From Sphingobacteriaceae bacterium (GTDB lineage Bacteria > Bacteroidota > Bacteroidia > B-17B0 > Aurantibacillaceae): DNA of 64,000 nucleotides. The notes below the pieces were generated by a model. It saw only the letters and a list, made by a program, of their open reading frames with translations, had not been told where the DNA came from and ran no database searches. A program made the translations under genes and the position numbers. Where the stretch lies: positions 62,001 through 126,000 of the forward strand of contig JADJMM010000004.1 in NCBI GenBank assembly GCA_016709575.1. The letters run 5' to 3'. This document shows positions 28,915-38,516 of this stretch, piece after piece; the stretch's first letter is position 1, and each line of letters opens with the position of its first letter.

Positions 28915-31512
28915 TTACTTATTCCTAAACACAAACTTATTATCGAACATATCTAGTACAATTTCCTTCTCTTTATCTACTGTGCCTGATAAAATTTGTT
29001 TTGAGAGTTCATTCAATACTTGTTTTTGCATCACACGTTTTACAGGACGAGCTCCAAACTGTGGGTCGTAACCCAATTGCGCTAACCAATCAATCGCTTC
29101 GTGTGTGGCGCTCATTTGAATACCTTGTTCTGCTAACAACTTCGCTACATTATTAAATTGTATCTCCACAATTTTATGAATGTTCTCTCTGTTCAACGGC
29201 TCAAACATGATCACTTCATCAATACGATTCAAAAATTCAGGGCGAATGGTTTTTCTTAACAACACAAACACTTCTGATTTTGTTTTTGCCATTACTGTGT
29301 CTTTATTTTTCTCAGTTATCGTATCATAATTCTCTTGTATTAAATGTGAACCAATGTTGGAGGTCATAATAATAATAGTGTTTTTGAAATTCACAGTCCT
29401 TCCTTTGTTATCGGTTAAACGTCCATCATCCAACACTTGCAATAAAATATTGAATACGTCAGGATGCGCTTTTTCAATTTCATCTAACAACACTACTGAA
29501 TATGGTCTGCGTCGAACGGCTTCTGTTAATTGTCCGCCTTCATCATAACCAACGTATCCCGGAGGCGCTCCTACTAATCTGCTTACAGAGTGACGTTCCT
29601 GATACTCGCTCATATCAATACGCGTCATTGCATTTTCATTATTGAATAAAAATTCTGCTAATGCTTTTGCTAATTCAGTTTTACCAACACCTGTTGTTCC
29701 TAAGAAAATAAATGAACCAATCGGACGTTTTGCGTCTTGTAATCCTGCCCTACTTCTGCGAACGGCATCTGCAATACTTTCAATCGCTTCGTGCTGACCA
29801 ACTACACGTTTATGTAATTCATCTTCTAAGTTCAATAGTTTTTCTTTCTCACTTTGTAACATTCTTGAAACAGGAATTCCTGTCCAAGCACTGATTACAC
29901 CGGCAATATCTTCGCTATCCACTTCCTCTTTCACCATTTGCGAACCGCTTGCTTTTGATTCTGATAATTTCACTTCCATTTCAGAAAGTTTTGCTTCTGC
30001 ATCTTTTACTTTTCCGTAACGGATTTCAGCTACTTTACCATAATCTCCGGCCTTCTCGAAATTATTGGCTTGCAATTTCAAATCTTCAATTTGCAGTTTA
30101 ATTTTTTGAACACCTTCTATTGCCTCTTTCTCACCTTGCCATTTAGCGCGTAATGAATTACGTTTATCTTGTAAGTCTGCAATTTCCTTATTTAATGCGG
30201 AAACTTTTTTGTCTTCATTTTCACGCTTCATTGCCTCACGTTCGATTTCGAGATGCATGATTTCACGTTCCACTTTATCTAATTCAATTGGCATGGAATT
30301 AATTTGCATTCTTAATTTAGAAGCAGCTTCATCCATTAAGTCAATTGCTTTATCGGGAAGAAAACGATCACTAATATAACGTTGAGACAATTCTACTGCG
30401 GCAATAATAGCTTCGTCTTTGATACGCACTTTGTGATGCGTTTCATATTTTTCCTTAATGCCACGTAAAATCGAAATAGCATCTTCAGCACTTGGTTCAT
30501 CCACCATTACTTTTTGGAAACGACGCTCAAGGGCTTTATCTTTTTCAAAATATTTTTGGAATTCACTTAGTGTTGTAGCACCAATGGCTCTTAATTCTCC
30601 ACGCGCTAAAGCAGGTTTCAAAATATTGGCAGCATCCATCGCTCCTTCTCCACCACCACCTGCACCAACTAAAGTATGAATCTCATCAATAAATAAAACG
30701 ATATCGCCATTACTTCCAGTTACTTCTTTAATAACGGATTTTAATCTTTCTTCAAATTCTCCTTTGTATTTTGCACCGGCAATTAATGCGCCCATGTCTA
30801 ATGAAAATATTTGTTTTGATTTTAAATTTTCAGGAACGTCACCACTGATAATACGATGCGCTAAACCTTCAGCGATTGCTGTTTTACCAACACCGGGCTC
30901 TCCAACTAAAATCGGATTATTTTTTGTACGGCGAGATAATATTTGTAACACGCGACGAATTTCTTCATCGCGACCAATAACCGGATCTAATTTCCCGGCT
31001 TGCGCTTGTGCGTTTAAATTTATTGCATATTTATTTAAAGCGTTATAGGTCTCTTCCTGTGATTGTGAAGTAACACTTGCCCCCTTACGTAGTTCTTTAA
31101 TAGCGGCTTTCAAATCCTTTTCATTGAAGCCCATATCTTTCATCATACCTGAAACACTATCTCCACTTGCTAAAATTCCAAGTATCAAATGTTCAATCGA
31201 AACAAACTCATCTTTAAATTCTTTTAAGTATGATGTTGCTTTCGCGACAGTCTGATTAGCACTGGTAGATAAAAAAGGCTGTCCACCTTCTACTTTCGGA
31301 TAAGATTTTAAAACGCTGTCTAATGTTTTTTCAAACACATCCGCTTTTATATTTAATTTCTTTAAAATAAACGGCGCAACATTTTCATCCACTTCTAGAA
31401 TGGCTTTTAAAATGTGTCCGTTCTCAATAGCTTGATTGCCATTCATTGTTGCTAATGTTATAGCTTGTTGAATAGCTTCTTGCGACTTGATTGTGAAATT
31501 GTTTAAGTTCAT
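28915..31512 (-). CDS. clpB: ATP-dependent chaperone ClpB
   Basis: Hsp104-type disaggregase that works with DnaK. 865 residues: Clp-N domain (1-145), AAA-1 with Walker A GEPGVGKT (204-211), the long coiled-coil middle domain (about 400-525), AAA-2 with GTTGVGKTELAKALAE, then sensor GSHLI and the C-terminal D2-small domain (RPVKRVMQKQVLNELSKQIL). Length matches ClpB rather than ClpA or ClpC. No HrcA-type operator was seen upstream. Confidence 0.97.
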   Translation of the reverse strand: MNLNNFTIKSQEAIQQAITLATMNGNQAIENGHILKAILEVDENVAPFILKKLNIKADVFEKTLDSVLKSYPKVEGGQPFLSTSANQTVAKATSYLKEFKDEFVSIEHLILGILASGDSVSGMMKDMGFNEKDLKAAIKELRKGASVTSQSQEETYNALNKYAINLNAQAQAGKLDPVIGRDEEIRRVLQILSRRTKNNPILVGEPGVGKTAIAEGLAHRIISGDVPENLKSKQIFSLDMGALIAGAKYKGEFEERLKSVIKEVTGSNGDIVLFIDEIHTLVGAGGGGEGAMDAANILKPALARGELRAIGATTLSEFQKYFEKDKALERRFQKVMVDEPSAEDAISILRGIKEKYETHHKVRIKDEAIIAAVELSQRYISDRFLPDKAIDLMDEAASKLRMQINSMPIELDKVEREIMHLEIEREAMKRENEDKKVSALNKEIADLQDKRNSLRAKWQGEKEAIEGVQKIKLQIEDLKLQANNFEKAGDYGKVAEIRYGKVKDAEAKLSEMEVKLSESKASGSQMVKEEVDSEDIAGVISAWTGIPVSRMLQSEKEKLLNLEDELHKRVVGQHEAIESIADAVRRSRAGLQDAKRPIGSFIFLGTTGVGKTELAKALAEFLFNNENAMTRIDMSEYQERHSVSRLVGAPPGYVGYDEGGQLTEAVRRRPYSVVLLDEIEKAHPDVFNILLQVLDDGRLTDNKGRTVNFKNTIIIMTSNIGSHLIQENYDTITEKNKDTVMAKTKSEVFVLLRKTIRPEFLNRIDEVIMFEPLNRENIHKIVEIQFNNVAKLLAEQGIQMSATHEAIDWLAQLGYDPQFGARPVKRVMQKQVLNELSKQILSGTVDKEKEIVLDMFDNKFVFRNK

Positions 31513-31652
31513 AATTGTAATTTTATACTATAAGCCCATCAAATTATAGTCCAAGTCCAAATCTCTGCTAAAAGGGCGTGAAAGGTCATGATAAAGGTCA
31601 TTTTGACTTAGGAAAAGCGGGAAATGAGACTATTTGTCTTGTGCTAAATCAG

Positions 31653-31722
31653 CGCCTTCGACAAACTCAGGAACCGATAATTCCCTACAAAGACGTGGTG
31701 GTTGAGCTTGTCGAAACCACCA
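31653..31722. repeat. REP-like doublet, TTCGACAAACTCAGG ... GGTGGTTGAGCTTGTCGAA
   Basis: TTCGACAAACTCAGGAACCG (31656-31675) and, inverted, TGGTTGAGCTTGTCGAAACC (31699-31718) form a pair; the second is itself a hairpin, GGTGGTT-GAGCTTGTCG-AACCACC-like (31697-31721). It lies between clpB and the OmpA gene. A related pair is at 36647-36706. Confidence 0.7.
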
Positions 31723-31731
31723 TCACTAAAA

Positions 31732-33660
31732 TTAATTGCGAAGAATCTTGAACTCTATCCTTCTGTTTTGTTGATGTTCATCATCTGTACAATACACACC
31801 GTTTTTACAACGGTTGGTGATTTTAGTTTCGCCATAACCTTTTGCAATAACCCGACTTGGGTCAACGCCTTTGCTAATTACAAAATCAACAGCTGCTTTT
31901 GCACGTTGCTCACTTAATTTCTGATTGTAAACATCGTCGCCATTACTATCTGTGTGTGCACTTAATTCAATTTTAATAGTTGTGGTCATGTTTAATACCA
32001 ATGCAATTTTCTCTAAAGTTAAACGGGCTTCTGGTAATAAGTCAGATTTATTGCTTTCAAATAAAATATCTTCAATAATGATTTTGTTCTCCTGCTTGTT
32101 CGCTTTGTATTCGTTACCAATTAATGCTAACCAAGGATCCTCAGCGTAAATCTCCAACAATCTATTCTTATCTGCATCCAGTGGATTGTATTTAAATCGC
32201 CTGCCTTTAAAATTGGAAACAATTTTTACCATTTCATCTTCGCTGTTATAAACCAAAATATTATTAATAGCATCTAACAAACTTTCTTTGTCATCTAAAC
32301 CTGTAAATGTGTAATCCTTGCTATACGGTAAATATTTAAATAAGAATCTTCCAAAACCATCGGTTGTTGTAGTGTCAATCGTTTCCATTTTATCATTCAG
32401 CAACAATATTTTTAAATCCCCTAAAGGGTTATTCATGTTATCGCCATACAATTTACCACTCACATCCATGCGTAACTGGCTCTCATCAATTAATAAATCA
32501 TTAAACACCGCATTGTTGTCTGCTGCAAATCGACGCACCAAGCGACTTGTAACAGCACTGTCAACAGGTGCAATAAAATGATCGGCATTAGTATATAAAT
32601 TTATTTTCATACCAGCTTCAACATCCATTTTCTCAACACCCACTAAATAGGTTTGTCCTGGCTTTAAATCTGTAAACACAAACGAACCAAAAGCATTGGT
32701 TTTAGCGCGACGGATAACCGTATTTTTATCATTTAACAACATCACCATTTTGTGAGCGTAGAAAGCTATTTTCTTGTCATTTTCCTGAATTAATTTTGCT
32801 GAGATTTTATAAGTAAATCGAGGGTCGATTAACTTTTCAATTACTTTATTAGTTCCGGAACTTTGACACTCCGCTTTATTATTCACAACATTGTTTGTGC
32901 AAATAACTTCTCCTTTACTATTGGTTAATTCTAAGGAAACAGTTTGATTGGTAAATTCCTTTTTAAAGTCGACTTCTATTTTTTTAGCGTCGTTTAAATC
33001 AACACCTGTGAAAATAAAGTTTCCGTACTTGTTTGTAGAGGTTGTTTTTACAACTGCTCCGCTTCCGTTTATCAGATTTACTTTTTTATTACGCACCGGC
33101 ATTTTTTCTTTGTTGTTATAAGTTAATTTCCCGGCAAGGTTATTCCATTTTATACTTTTTGTTTCCGCAACAACAGGTTCTTTCTCTTCTTTTCGTGGTT
33201 TAAACACTTTCGCTAAAAACTGTTTCATGTAAATGGTATCATCCACCATTTTATCCTTACCATTAAAAATTACTTTATGAAAAGGATTTCTGAATTGTGT
33301 GGTATCTAAAACAGTCGCGTCTTTCGGAAAAAACGGAATATCAAAAGCGTACACCATTTTTATATTCTTAGCCTTCTCAGGAAGATTATTCATAATAAAA
33401 TCCATATACATTTTTTGCGACTTTGGGTTCGTGAAATAAACCGAATAGTTTTTTCCAAACTCTAAAGTGAGTTTAAACACCGAACCATTAACTGTATTCA
33501 TAGTTTGAATTTGTTTTCCCGACTCTACAACTGTTACAGTTGTATTCATTAATGGCTGGCCATTAAACGTCGCGTTTCCATCAAATACCAAATTACCCGA
33601 TTGCGAGCTCATTAAGTACGGACACAAAACAAAAATGAATATTCTCAAAAATTTAATCAT
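31732..33660 (-). CDS. OmpA-family outer-membrane protein with Ig/CarboxypepD-like repeats
   Basis: 642 residues. Signal peptide 1-19 (ends LMSSQ). Residues 25-510 carry several beta-sandwich repeats of one type (NKYGNFIFTGVDLNDA, TNAFGSFVFTDLKPGQ, TDGFGRFLFKYLPYSKD), like carboxypeptidase regulatory or Cna-B-like domains. Residues about 535-640 are an OmpA peptidoglycan-binding domain (ELSAHTDSNGDDVYNQKLSE, RAKAAVDFVISKGV, QQNRRIEFKI). It probably links the outer membrane to the wall. Stand-alone; the next gene upstream is 10 bases away and unrelated. Confidence 0.85.
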   Translation of the reverse strand: MIKFLRIFIFVLCPYLMSSQSGNLVFDGNATFNGQPLMNTTVTVVESGKQIQTMNTVNGSVFKLTLEFGKNYSVYFTNPKSQKMYMDFIMNNLPEKAKNIKMVYAFDIPFFPKDATVLDTTQFRNPFHKVIFNGKDKMVDDTIYMKQFLAKVFKPRKEEKEPVVAETKSIKWNNLAGKLTYNNKEKMPVRNKKVNLINGSGAVVKTTSTNKYGNFIFTGVDLNDAKKIEVDFKKEFTNQTVSLELTNSKGEVICTNNVVNNKAECQSSGTNKVIEKLIDPRFTYKISAKLIQENDKKIAFYAHKMVMLLNDKNTVIRRAKTNAFGSFVFTDLKPGQTYLVGVEKMDVEAGMKINLYTNADHFIAPVDSAVTSRLVRRFAADNNAVFNDLLIDESQLRMDVSGKLYGDNMNNPLGDLKILLLNDKMETIDTTTTDGFGRFLFKYLPYSKDYTFTGLDDKESLLDAINNILVYNSEDEMVKIVSNFKGRRFKYNPLDADKNRLLEIYAEDPWLALIGNEYKANKQENKIIIEDILFESNKSDLLPEARLTLEKIALVLNMTTTIKIELSAHTDSNGDDVYNQKLSEQRAKAAVDFVISKGVDPSRVIAKGYGETKITNRCKNGVYCTDDEHQQNRRIEFKILRN

Positions 33661-33670
33661 GTTGTTGAAT

Positions 33671-34288
33671 TTATAAAACTATTTTTTTATATTTAAATTT
33701 AATACCTTTTTTTAATATATCATCAATGTGGTTCACCATCACTTCATGGGTTTTTGCATTGTATTTATCCACATAAAATTCTATAACTGGAATGTTTTTT
33801 ATCTTTTCTATTCCTGACTCATAACTTTTACTTACACTTTGAAGATACGCCTTATCAATTTTCTTTTCAAATGCTCTTCCACGTTTTTGAATATTGCTCA
33901 ACAAATTTTTATAATGTGTATTGATGTAGATAATTAACTGCGGAGCTTTTGCTACTTCCTCGATAATCTTAAAATGCTTTTCGTATAAATTAAAATCTTT
34001 TTTACCAAGATTCGCTTTAGCAAACCATAAACATTTATTCAGACTAAAATCCGCAACCGTAATTCCTTTTCTTTTACTTGTAAAATGCTTGTGTAATTGT
34101 CCGTGTCGCGAAATTAAAAAACTGTACTCTAAAGGAAACGCCATTCGTTTTTTATTCTCGTAAAACAAAGGAAGCAATGGGTTATCCTCAAATTGCTCAG
34201 CCAAAAAAACAGCATTACGTCGCTTTGCCAGAGCAATAGCTAAAGTAGTTTTTCCTGCACCAATATTTCCCTCAATGCAAATGAACAT
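33671..34288 (-). CDS. Deoxynucleoside kinase (dAK/dGK family)
   Basis: Phosphorylates deoxyadenosine or deoxyguanosine for nucleotide salvage. P-loop EGNIGAGKTT (6-15); the substrate region EYSFLISRHGQL and the DFSLNKCLWF segment (DRS-like position) fit the family; RGRAFEKKIDKAYL is the lid. 205 residues, normal. It overlaps the end of folK by 17 bases in the same direction, so the two are translated from one message. Confidence 0.88.
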   Translation of the reverse strand: MFICIEGNIGAGKTTLAIALAKRRNAVFLAEQFEDNPLLPLFYENKKRMAFPLEYSFLISRHGQLHKHFTSKRKGITVADFSLNKCLWFAKANLGKKDFNLYEKHFKIIEEVAKAPQLIIYINTHYKNLLSNIQKRGRAFEKKIDKAYLQSVSKSYESGIEKIKNIPVIEFYVDKYNAKTHEVMVNHIDDILKKGIKFKYKKIVL

Positions 34289-34775
34289 GCGGTTCTATTT
34301 TTGTAGCGGTGAGTGTATCAGTACAATCCAATAAAAGTTGATGTATACTTTTGTTTAAAACAGGATGCATTACTTCAGAAGCAATTTCGTTTAAAGGTTT
34401 TAAAACAAACTGACGTAAATGTAAACGCGGGTGTGGTACTGTTATTAATTCGCTTTCAACAGTATCATTATTAAATAACAAAATATCTAAATCAACACTC
34501 CGTGCTTCATTTCTGTTCTCAGTACGCACACGCCCCATTTTCTTTTCAATATTCAACAACACTTGCATTAAGGCCGGGGCACTCAATTCAGTTTTCACTT
34601 TAATACACTGGTTATAATAATCCGGACTATTATCAGCCCCCCAGGCTTGGGTTTCGTACATATTGCTTTGTCCGGCAATTTGCATCCCTTCATCCTCAAT
34701 TAGCGCCTTTGCACGATTTAAATTCGCCAATCGGTCGCCCATATTTCCGCCCAAACACAAAAAAGCTACGTTCAT
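34272..34775 (-). CDS. folK: HPPK, 2-amino-4-hydroxy-6-hydroxymethyldihydropteridine diphosphokinase
   Basis: Transfers pyrophosphate to 6-hydroxymethyl-dihydropterin in folate synthesis. 167 residues; LCLGGNMGDRLANL at the start, YETQAWG, and the metal/ATP motif RSVDLDILLFNN followed by VPHPRLHLRQFVLKPL are diagnostic. First gene of a two-gene unit with the deoxynucleoside kinase. Confidence 0.94.
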   Translation of the reverse strand: MNVAFLCLGGNMGDRLANLNRAKALIEDEGMQIAGQSNMYETQAWGADNSPDYYNQCIKVKTELSAPALMQVLLNIEKKMGRVRTENRNEARSVDLDILLFNNDTVESELITVPHPRLHLRQFVLKPLNEIASEVMHPVLNKSIHQLLLDCTDTLTATKIEPHVHLH

Positions 34776-34801
34776 ACAGTTTATCCCTTTAATAAGGCTA
34801 A

Positions 34802-34809
34802 TAAAGGTA
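34802..34809 (-). promoter_or_regulatory. Putative -7 box TACCTTTA before folK
   Basis: Minus-strand octamer 26 bases before the folK ATG; same sequence as at 5736, 11391, 37767 and 46874. Confidence 0.35.
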
Positions 34810-34843
34810 ATTTAGTTCTTATTAAACGCAAAATTATATACAC

Positions 34844-36637
34844 ATGAAACAGTTTTTTGGAGCATTTTTCGGGTCAATTTTAGGACTTTTAATCACGGGC
34901 ATCATTATGGCCCTTATTATTGGTGGTTTTATAGCTGCCGGTTTAAAAGGAGCTTTTGATAATTCAGGTGAAAAAACATTTTCTGTTAAAGAAAACAGCG
35001 TTTTACACCTTAAAATTGAGGGTGCTATTACCGAACGTGGTATGGATAATCCTTTTGAGGAATTAGATCTTGGTCCTTTTATGCCCCCTGCCGTTTTAGG
35101 TGTGCGCGGTATTGTAAAATCGATTGAACATGCTAAAACTGATGATAACATTAAAGGTATTTATTTAGATATCCGTCATGTGGAAGCAGGCTTTGCTACT
35201 GTTGAAGAAATTCGCAATGCATTAATTGATTTCAAAAAATCGAAAAAATTCATTTATTCGTATTCTGAAGTATATTCTCAAAAATCGTATTATTTAGCAT
35301 CTACTGCTACCAAATTATACATGAACCCTCAAGGAGGAATGGAATTTAAAGGTTTGAGCGCGCAATTAATGTTCTTTAAAAATATGTTAGAGAAATTAAG
35401 TATTGAAATGCAAATTTTCCGTCACGGTAAATTTAAAAGTGCTATCGAGCCTTTTATGTTAGATAAAATGAGTGAAGCAAACCGTTTGCAAACTGAAACC
35501 TACATGAACAGTATTTGGAATTCTATTTTAGAAGGTATTTCGAAAGAGCGTGGTGTTAGTATTGAAAAATTAAATGAACTAGCTAATAATTTAAGTATCG
35601 ACTCACCTGAATCGGCTTTAAACGCAAAATTAGTTGATGGTTTATTGTATGAAGATGAAGTGATGAGTTTATTAAAGAAAGATTTAAAATTAGCTGAGAA
35701 AGATAAAATTGCTTTTGCAGATATTGCAAAATATCAAAAGAATGTAAAATCGTCGCGTAAAGAGAAAAAATTAATCGGAAAACAACCAAAGATCGCTTTA
35801 ATTTATGCTGTCGGCTCAATTGAAAGTGGTGAAGGTGATGAAGAAACAATTGGAAGCGATAGAATTGCAAAAGCTATTAAAGATGCACGTTTAGATTCAA
35901 CCGTAAAAGCAATTGTGTTGCGTGTAAATTCACCGGGCGGAAGTGCTTTAGCAAGTGATGTTATTTGGAGAGAAATGACTTTAGCTAAAAAAGCAAAACC
36001 TACTATTGTAAGTATGGGTGATGTTGCAGCAAGTGGCGGTTATTATATCAGTTGTGCTGCTGACAGAATTTTTGCTCAACCTAATACCATTACCGGTTCT
36101 ATTGGTGTGTTTGGTGTATTACCGAATTTACAAAAAGCTTTATCTGATAAACTTGGCATCAACATTGATACTGTAAACACAAACAAACATAGCGATGTAG
36201 GAACAGCATTCCGTAAAGTATCGGAAAGCGAATATGCTTACATTCAAAACGGTGTTGAGAAAGTTTACGACACATTTATCCGCCGCGTGGCTGAAGTACG
36301 TAACACTACCACTGCATTAGTTGACAGTATTGGACAAGGTCGCGTTTGGAGTGGTGTTGATGCCTTAAAAATTAATTTAGTAGATGAATTAGGCGGAACT
36401 AACGAAGCACTTGCCTATGCTGCTAAAATGGCGAAGATTACAGATTACAAAGTTGAAGAAATGCCAAAACGTAAAGATCCGTTTGCTATGTTTTTAAATA
36501 ATAAGGAAGAAGAAGTTGAAGCACGTTTAATTAAAAAGAATTTAGGCGCACAATACCAATTCTTAATGCATGTTCAAACTATAATTAATTTAAAAGGTGT
36601 ACAAGCAAGATTGCCTTATGAGTTAAATATTAATTAA
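34844..36637 (+). CDS. sppA: Signal peptide peptidase SppA, 67K type
   Basis: Membrane-bound serine protease that degrades released signal peptides. 597 residues, the long tandem-domain type. The N-terminal anchor is at 5-33. The general base Lys198 is in GKFKSAIEPFM in the first half, and the nucleophile Ser397 is in DVAASGGYYIS in the second half, matching the split active site of the E. coli protein. NSPGGSALASD lies between. Followed by a REP-like doublet and a terminator. Confidence 0.95.
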   Translation: MKQFFGAFFGSILGLLITGIIMALIIGGFIAAGLKGAFDNSGEKTFSVKENSVLHLKIEGAITERGMDNPFEELDLGPFMPPAVLGVRGIVKSIEHAKTDDNIKGIYLDIRHVEAGFATVEEIRNALIDFKKSKKFIYSYSEVYSQKSYYLASTATKLYMNPQGGMEFKGLSAQLMFFKNMLEKLSIEMQIFRHGKFKSAIEPFMLDKMSEANRLQTETYMNSIWNSILEGISKERGVSIEKLNELANNLSIDSPESALNAKLVDGLLYEDEVMSLLKKDLKLAEKDKIAFADIAKYQKNVKSSRKEKKLIGKQPKIALIYAVGSIESGEGDEETIGSDRIAKAIKDARLDSTVKAIVLRVNSPGGSALASDVIWREMTLAKKAKPTIVSMGDVAASGGYYISCAADRIFAQPNTITGSIGVFGVLPNLQKALSDKLGINIDTVNTNKHSDVGTAFRKVSESEYAYIQNGVEKVYDTFIRRVAEVRNTTTALVDSIGQGRVWSGVDALKINLVDELGGTNEALAYAAKMAKITDYKVEEMPKRKDPFAMFLNNKEEEVEARLIKKNLGAQYQFLMHVQTIINLKGVQARLPYELNIN

Positions 36638-36646
36638 TCTTTATCG

Positions 36647-36706
36647 GGACTTCGGCTCCGCTCAGTCACCGATTTTGTTCCGGTGGTTGAGCGTAGTCGA
36701 AACCAC
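36647..36706. repeat. REP-like doublet, GACTTCGGCTCCGCTCAG ... GGTTGAGCGTAGTCGAAACC
   Basis: Two units in opposite orientation: ACTTCGGCTCCGCTCAGTCACCG (36649-36671) and GGTGGTTGAGCGTAGTCGAAACCAC (36682-36706). The second forms a hairpin GTGGTT...AACCAC. Same architecture as 31653-31722. Confidence 0.7.
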
Positions 36707-36717
36707 TTTACAAAAAC

Positions 36718-36745
36718 AAAGGCAGGCGTTTTGTCTGCCTTTTTA
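36718..36745 (+). terminator. Rho-independent terminator after sppA
   Basis: AAAGGCAG (36718-36725) pairs with CTGCCTTT (36735-36742) and runs into further T residues. It lies 80 bases after the sppA stop and only 11 before the next start. Confidence 0.85.
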
Positions 36746-36755
36746 ATTTTACAAA

Positions 36756-37727
36756 ATGAAAGCAGCCATCTATAAAAATTACGGACCCCCGGAAGTTGTT
36801 CAACTTGTAGAAGTAGAAAAACCCAGTCCTAAAAATAATGAAGTCCTAATTAAAGTTCATGCTTCTACAGTAAACCGAACAGATACCGGGTTTAGAAGTG
36901 CTGAATATTTTATTTCCAGATTTTGGAGCGGTTTATTAAAACCAAAAAATCAAATTTTAGGAAATGAATTTGCAGGCGAAATTGAATCTGTAGGAAAAGA
37001 CGTAAAGCTTTTTAAAGTTGGCGTTAAAGTTTTTGGATACAATGATAAAACATTTGGCGCACATGCTGAATACATGGTGATGGATGAACAAGGTACATTA
37101 ACAACAATGCCTGAACATATTTCATTCGAAGAAGCAGCTGCCATAACAGAAGGTGCGCATTATGCTTTGTGTGATATAAGAGCGGCTAAAATTAAAGAAG
37201 GACAAAGCGTTTTGATTAATGGAACTACAGGCGCAATTGGCTCGGCTGCCGTTCAAATTATAAAACATTTAGGTGCAGAGGTTGTTGCCGTATGCGATAC
37301 TAAAAATGTTGAGCTTGTAAAATCATTAGGCGCCGACATGGTGATTGATTACAAAAAAGAAGATTTTACAAAACTGAATAGAAAATTTGATGTAGTTTTT
37401 GATGCTGTTGGAAAAAGCTCATTCGGAAAATGTAAACCATTGTTAAAAGAGAAAGGTATTTATATGTCAACCGAATTGGGATATATGGCTCAAAATCCTT
37501 TCTTAGCTATGATTACACCTTTAATTGGTGGTAAAAAATTGCTCTTCCCTATTCCAACGATTAGTAAAGAGGATGTGAATTACTTAAAAGATTTAGTGGT
37601 TACAGGAAAATTAAAACCTGTTATTGATAAGGCTTATTCTTTAAATGAAATTGTAGAAGCTCATAAATATGTTGAAACTGGCATGAAAACAGGAAATGTA
37701 ATCATTAACATTATCAAAAGACAGTAA
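36756..37727 (+). CDS. Zinc-less MDR-family NAD(P)-dependent oxidoreductase
   Basis: Medium-chain dehydrogenase/reductase of the quinone oxidoreductase-like branch. 323 residues: GroES-like domain (VLIKVHASTVNRTDTGFRS, GNEFAGEIESVGKDV) and Rossmann domain (INGTTGAIGSAAVQIIKHLG about 151-170, DMVIDYKKEDFT). The catalytic-zinc cysteine of alcohol dehydrogenases is absent (TVNRTD in place of GICGTD), so it probably reduces enones, quinones or similar compounds. Substrate unknown. Confidence 0.85.
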   Translation: MKAAIYKNYGPPEVVQLVEVEKPSPKNNEVLIKVHASTVNRTDTGFRSAEYFISRFWSGLLKPKNQILGNEFAGEIESVGKDVKLFKVGVKVFGYNDKTFGAHAEYMVMDEQGTLTTMPEHISFEEAAAITEGAHYALCDIRAAKIKEGQSVLINGTTGAIGSAAVQIIKHLGAEVVAVCDTKNVELVKSLGADMVIDYKKEDFTKLNRKFDVVFDAVGKSSFGKCKPLLKEKGIYMSTELGYMAQNPFLAMITPLIGGKKLLFPIPTISKEDVNYLKDLVVTGKLKPVIDKAYSLNEIVEAHKYVETGMKTGNVIINIIKRQ

Positions 37728-37766
37728 CGCCTTTTCAATTTATTACTTCTGTGGCTTAGATTTTTA

Positions 37767-37774
37767 TACCTTTA
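37767..37774 (+). promoter_or_regulatory. Putative -7 box TACCTTTA
   Basis: 24 bases before the ATG of the VIT-family transporter gene. Confidence 0.35.
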
Positions 37775-37797
37775 GCTTAGAATAAAGTCAAAAAATA

Positions 37798-38505
37798 ATG
37801 ACAAAAGAAACAGAAGACTATTTAGCACCACATTATGTACAACGCAGTAATTGGCTTCGCGCTGCTGTACTTGGCGCTAATGATGGCATATTGTCAATAG
37901 CCAGTCTTGCTATTGGTATTGCCGCAGCCAGTGATAACAGAGAGCCTATTGTATTAGCATCCGTTGCAGGTTTAGTAGCAGGTGCTTTATCAATGGCTGC
38001 CGGAGAGTACGTGTCAGTTAGTTCCCAAACCGATGTAGAAAAAGCGGATATTATTCGTGAAGCTCAGGAATTAAAAGATATGCCCGATCTCGAATTACAA
38101 CGTTTAGCAGAAATTTATGAGAAGAGAGGTTTAAAAAAAGAAACAGCAGCTGTTGTTGCAAAAGAATTAACAGAGCATGATGCTTTGGGTGCTCACGTAA
38201 GAGATGAATTAGGACTAAATGAAATTTCGCAGTCGAATCCCATACAAGCAGCTCTGGCTTCTGGGGCGTCGTTTACAGTTGGCGGGGCACTTCCTGTTTT
38301 AGTGGCGCTTTTTCTTCCTATTAAAAACATGGAATATTCGCTATATGCTTCTGCTATTGCATTTCTTATTTTACTAGGTGTAGTTGCTGCAAAAACCGGT
38401 GGTTCAAGTGTATTAAAAGCAATTATTAGAATAACATTTTGGGGCACCGCCGCCATGGGATTAACCGCTTTGGTGGGTTATCTGTTTGGTGTAAGTGTTG
38501 CTTAA
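37798..38505 (+). CDS. VIT1/CCC1-family membrane transporter
   Basis: Membrane protein of the vacuolar iron transporter family, thought to export Fe2+ or Mn2+. 235 residues with about five helices; signatures WLRAAVLGANDGILSIASL (19-37), GALSMAAGEYVSVSSQTDVE (62-81), a charged cytoplasmic helix pair (metal-binding domain) and GGALPVLVALFLP. It precedes the small HHH protein by 11 bases, possibly in one message. Confidence 0.92.
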   Translation: MTKETEDYLAPHYVQRSNWLRAAVLGANDGILSIASLAIGIAAASDNREPIVLASVAGLVAGALSMAAGEYVSVSSQTDVEKADIIREAQELKDMPDLELQRLAEIYEKRGLKKETAAVVAKELTEHDALGAHVRDELGLNEISQSNPIQAALASGASFTVGGALPVLVALFLPIKNMEYSLYASAIAFLILLGVVAAKTGGSSVLKAIIRITFWGTAAMGLTALVGYLFGVSVA

Positions 38506-38516
38506 TTAAATTAGTA

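Noticed and set aside
38439..38516. Upstream extension of the HHH protein into the VIT transporter gene
   Set aside because: The extension lies within a conserved transporter C-terminus in another frame; an ATG just after the transporter stop gives the expected protein.
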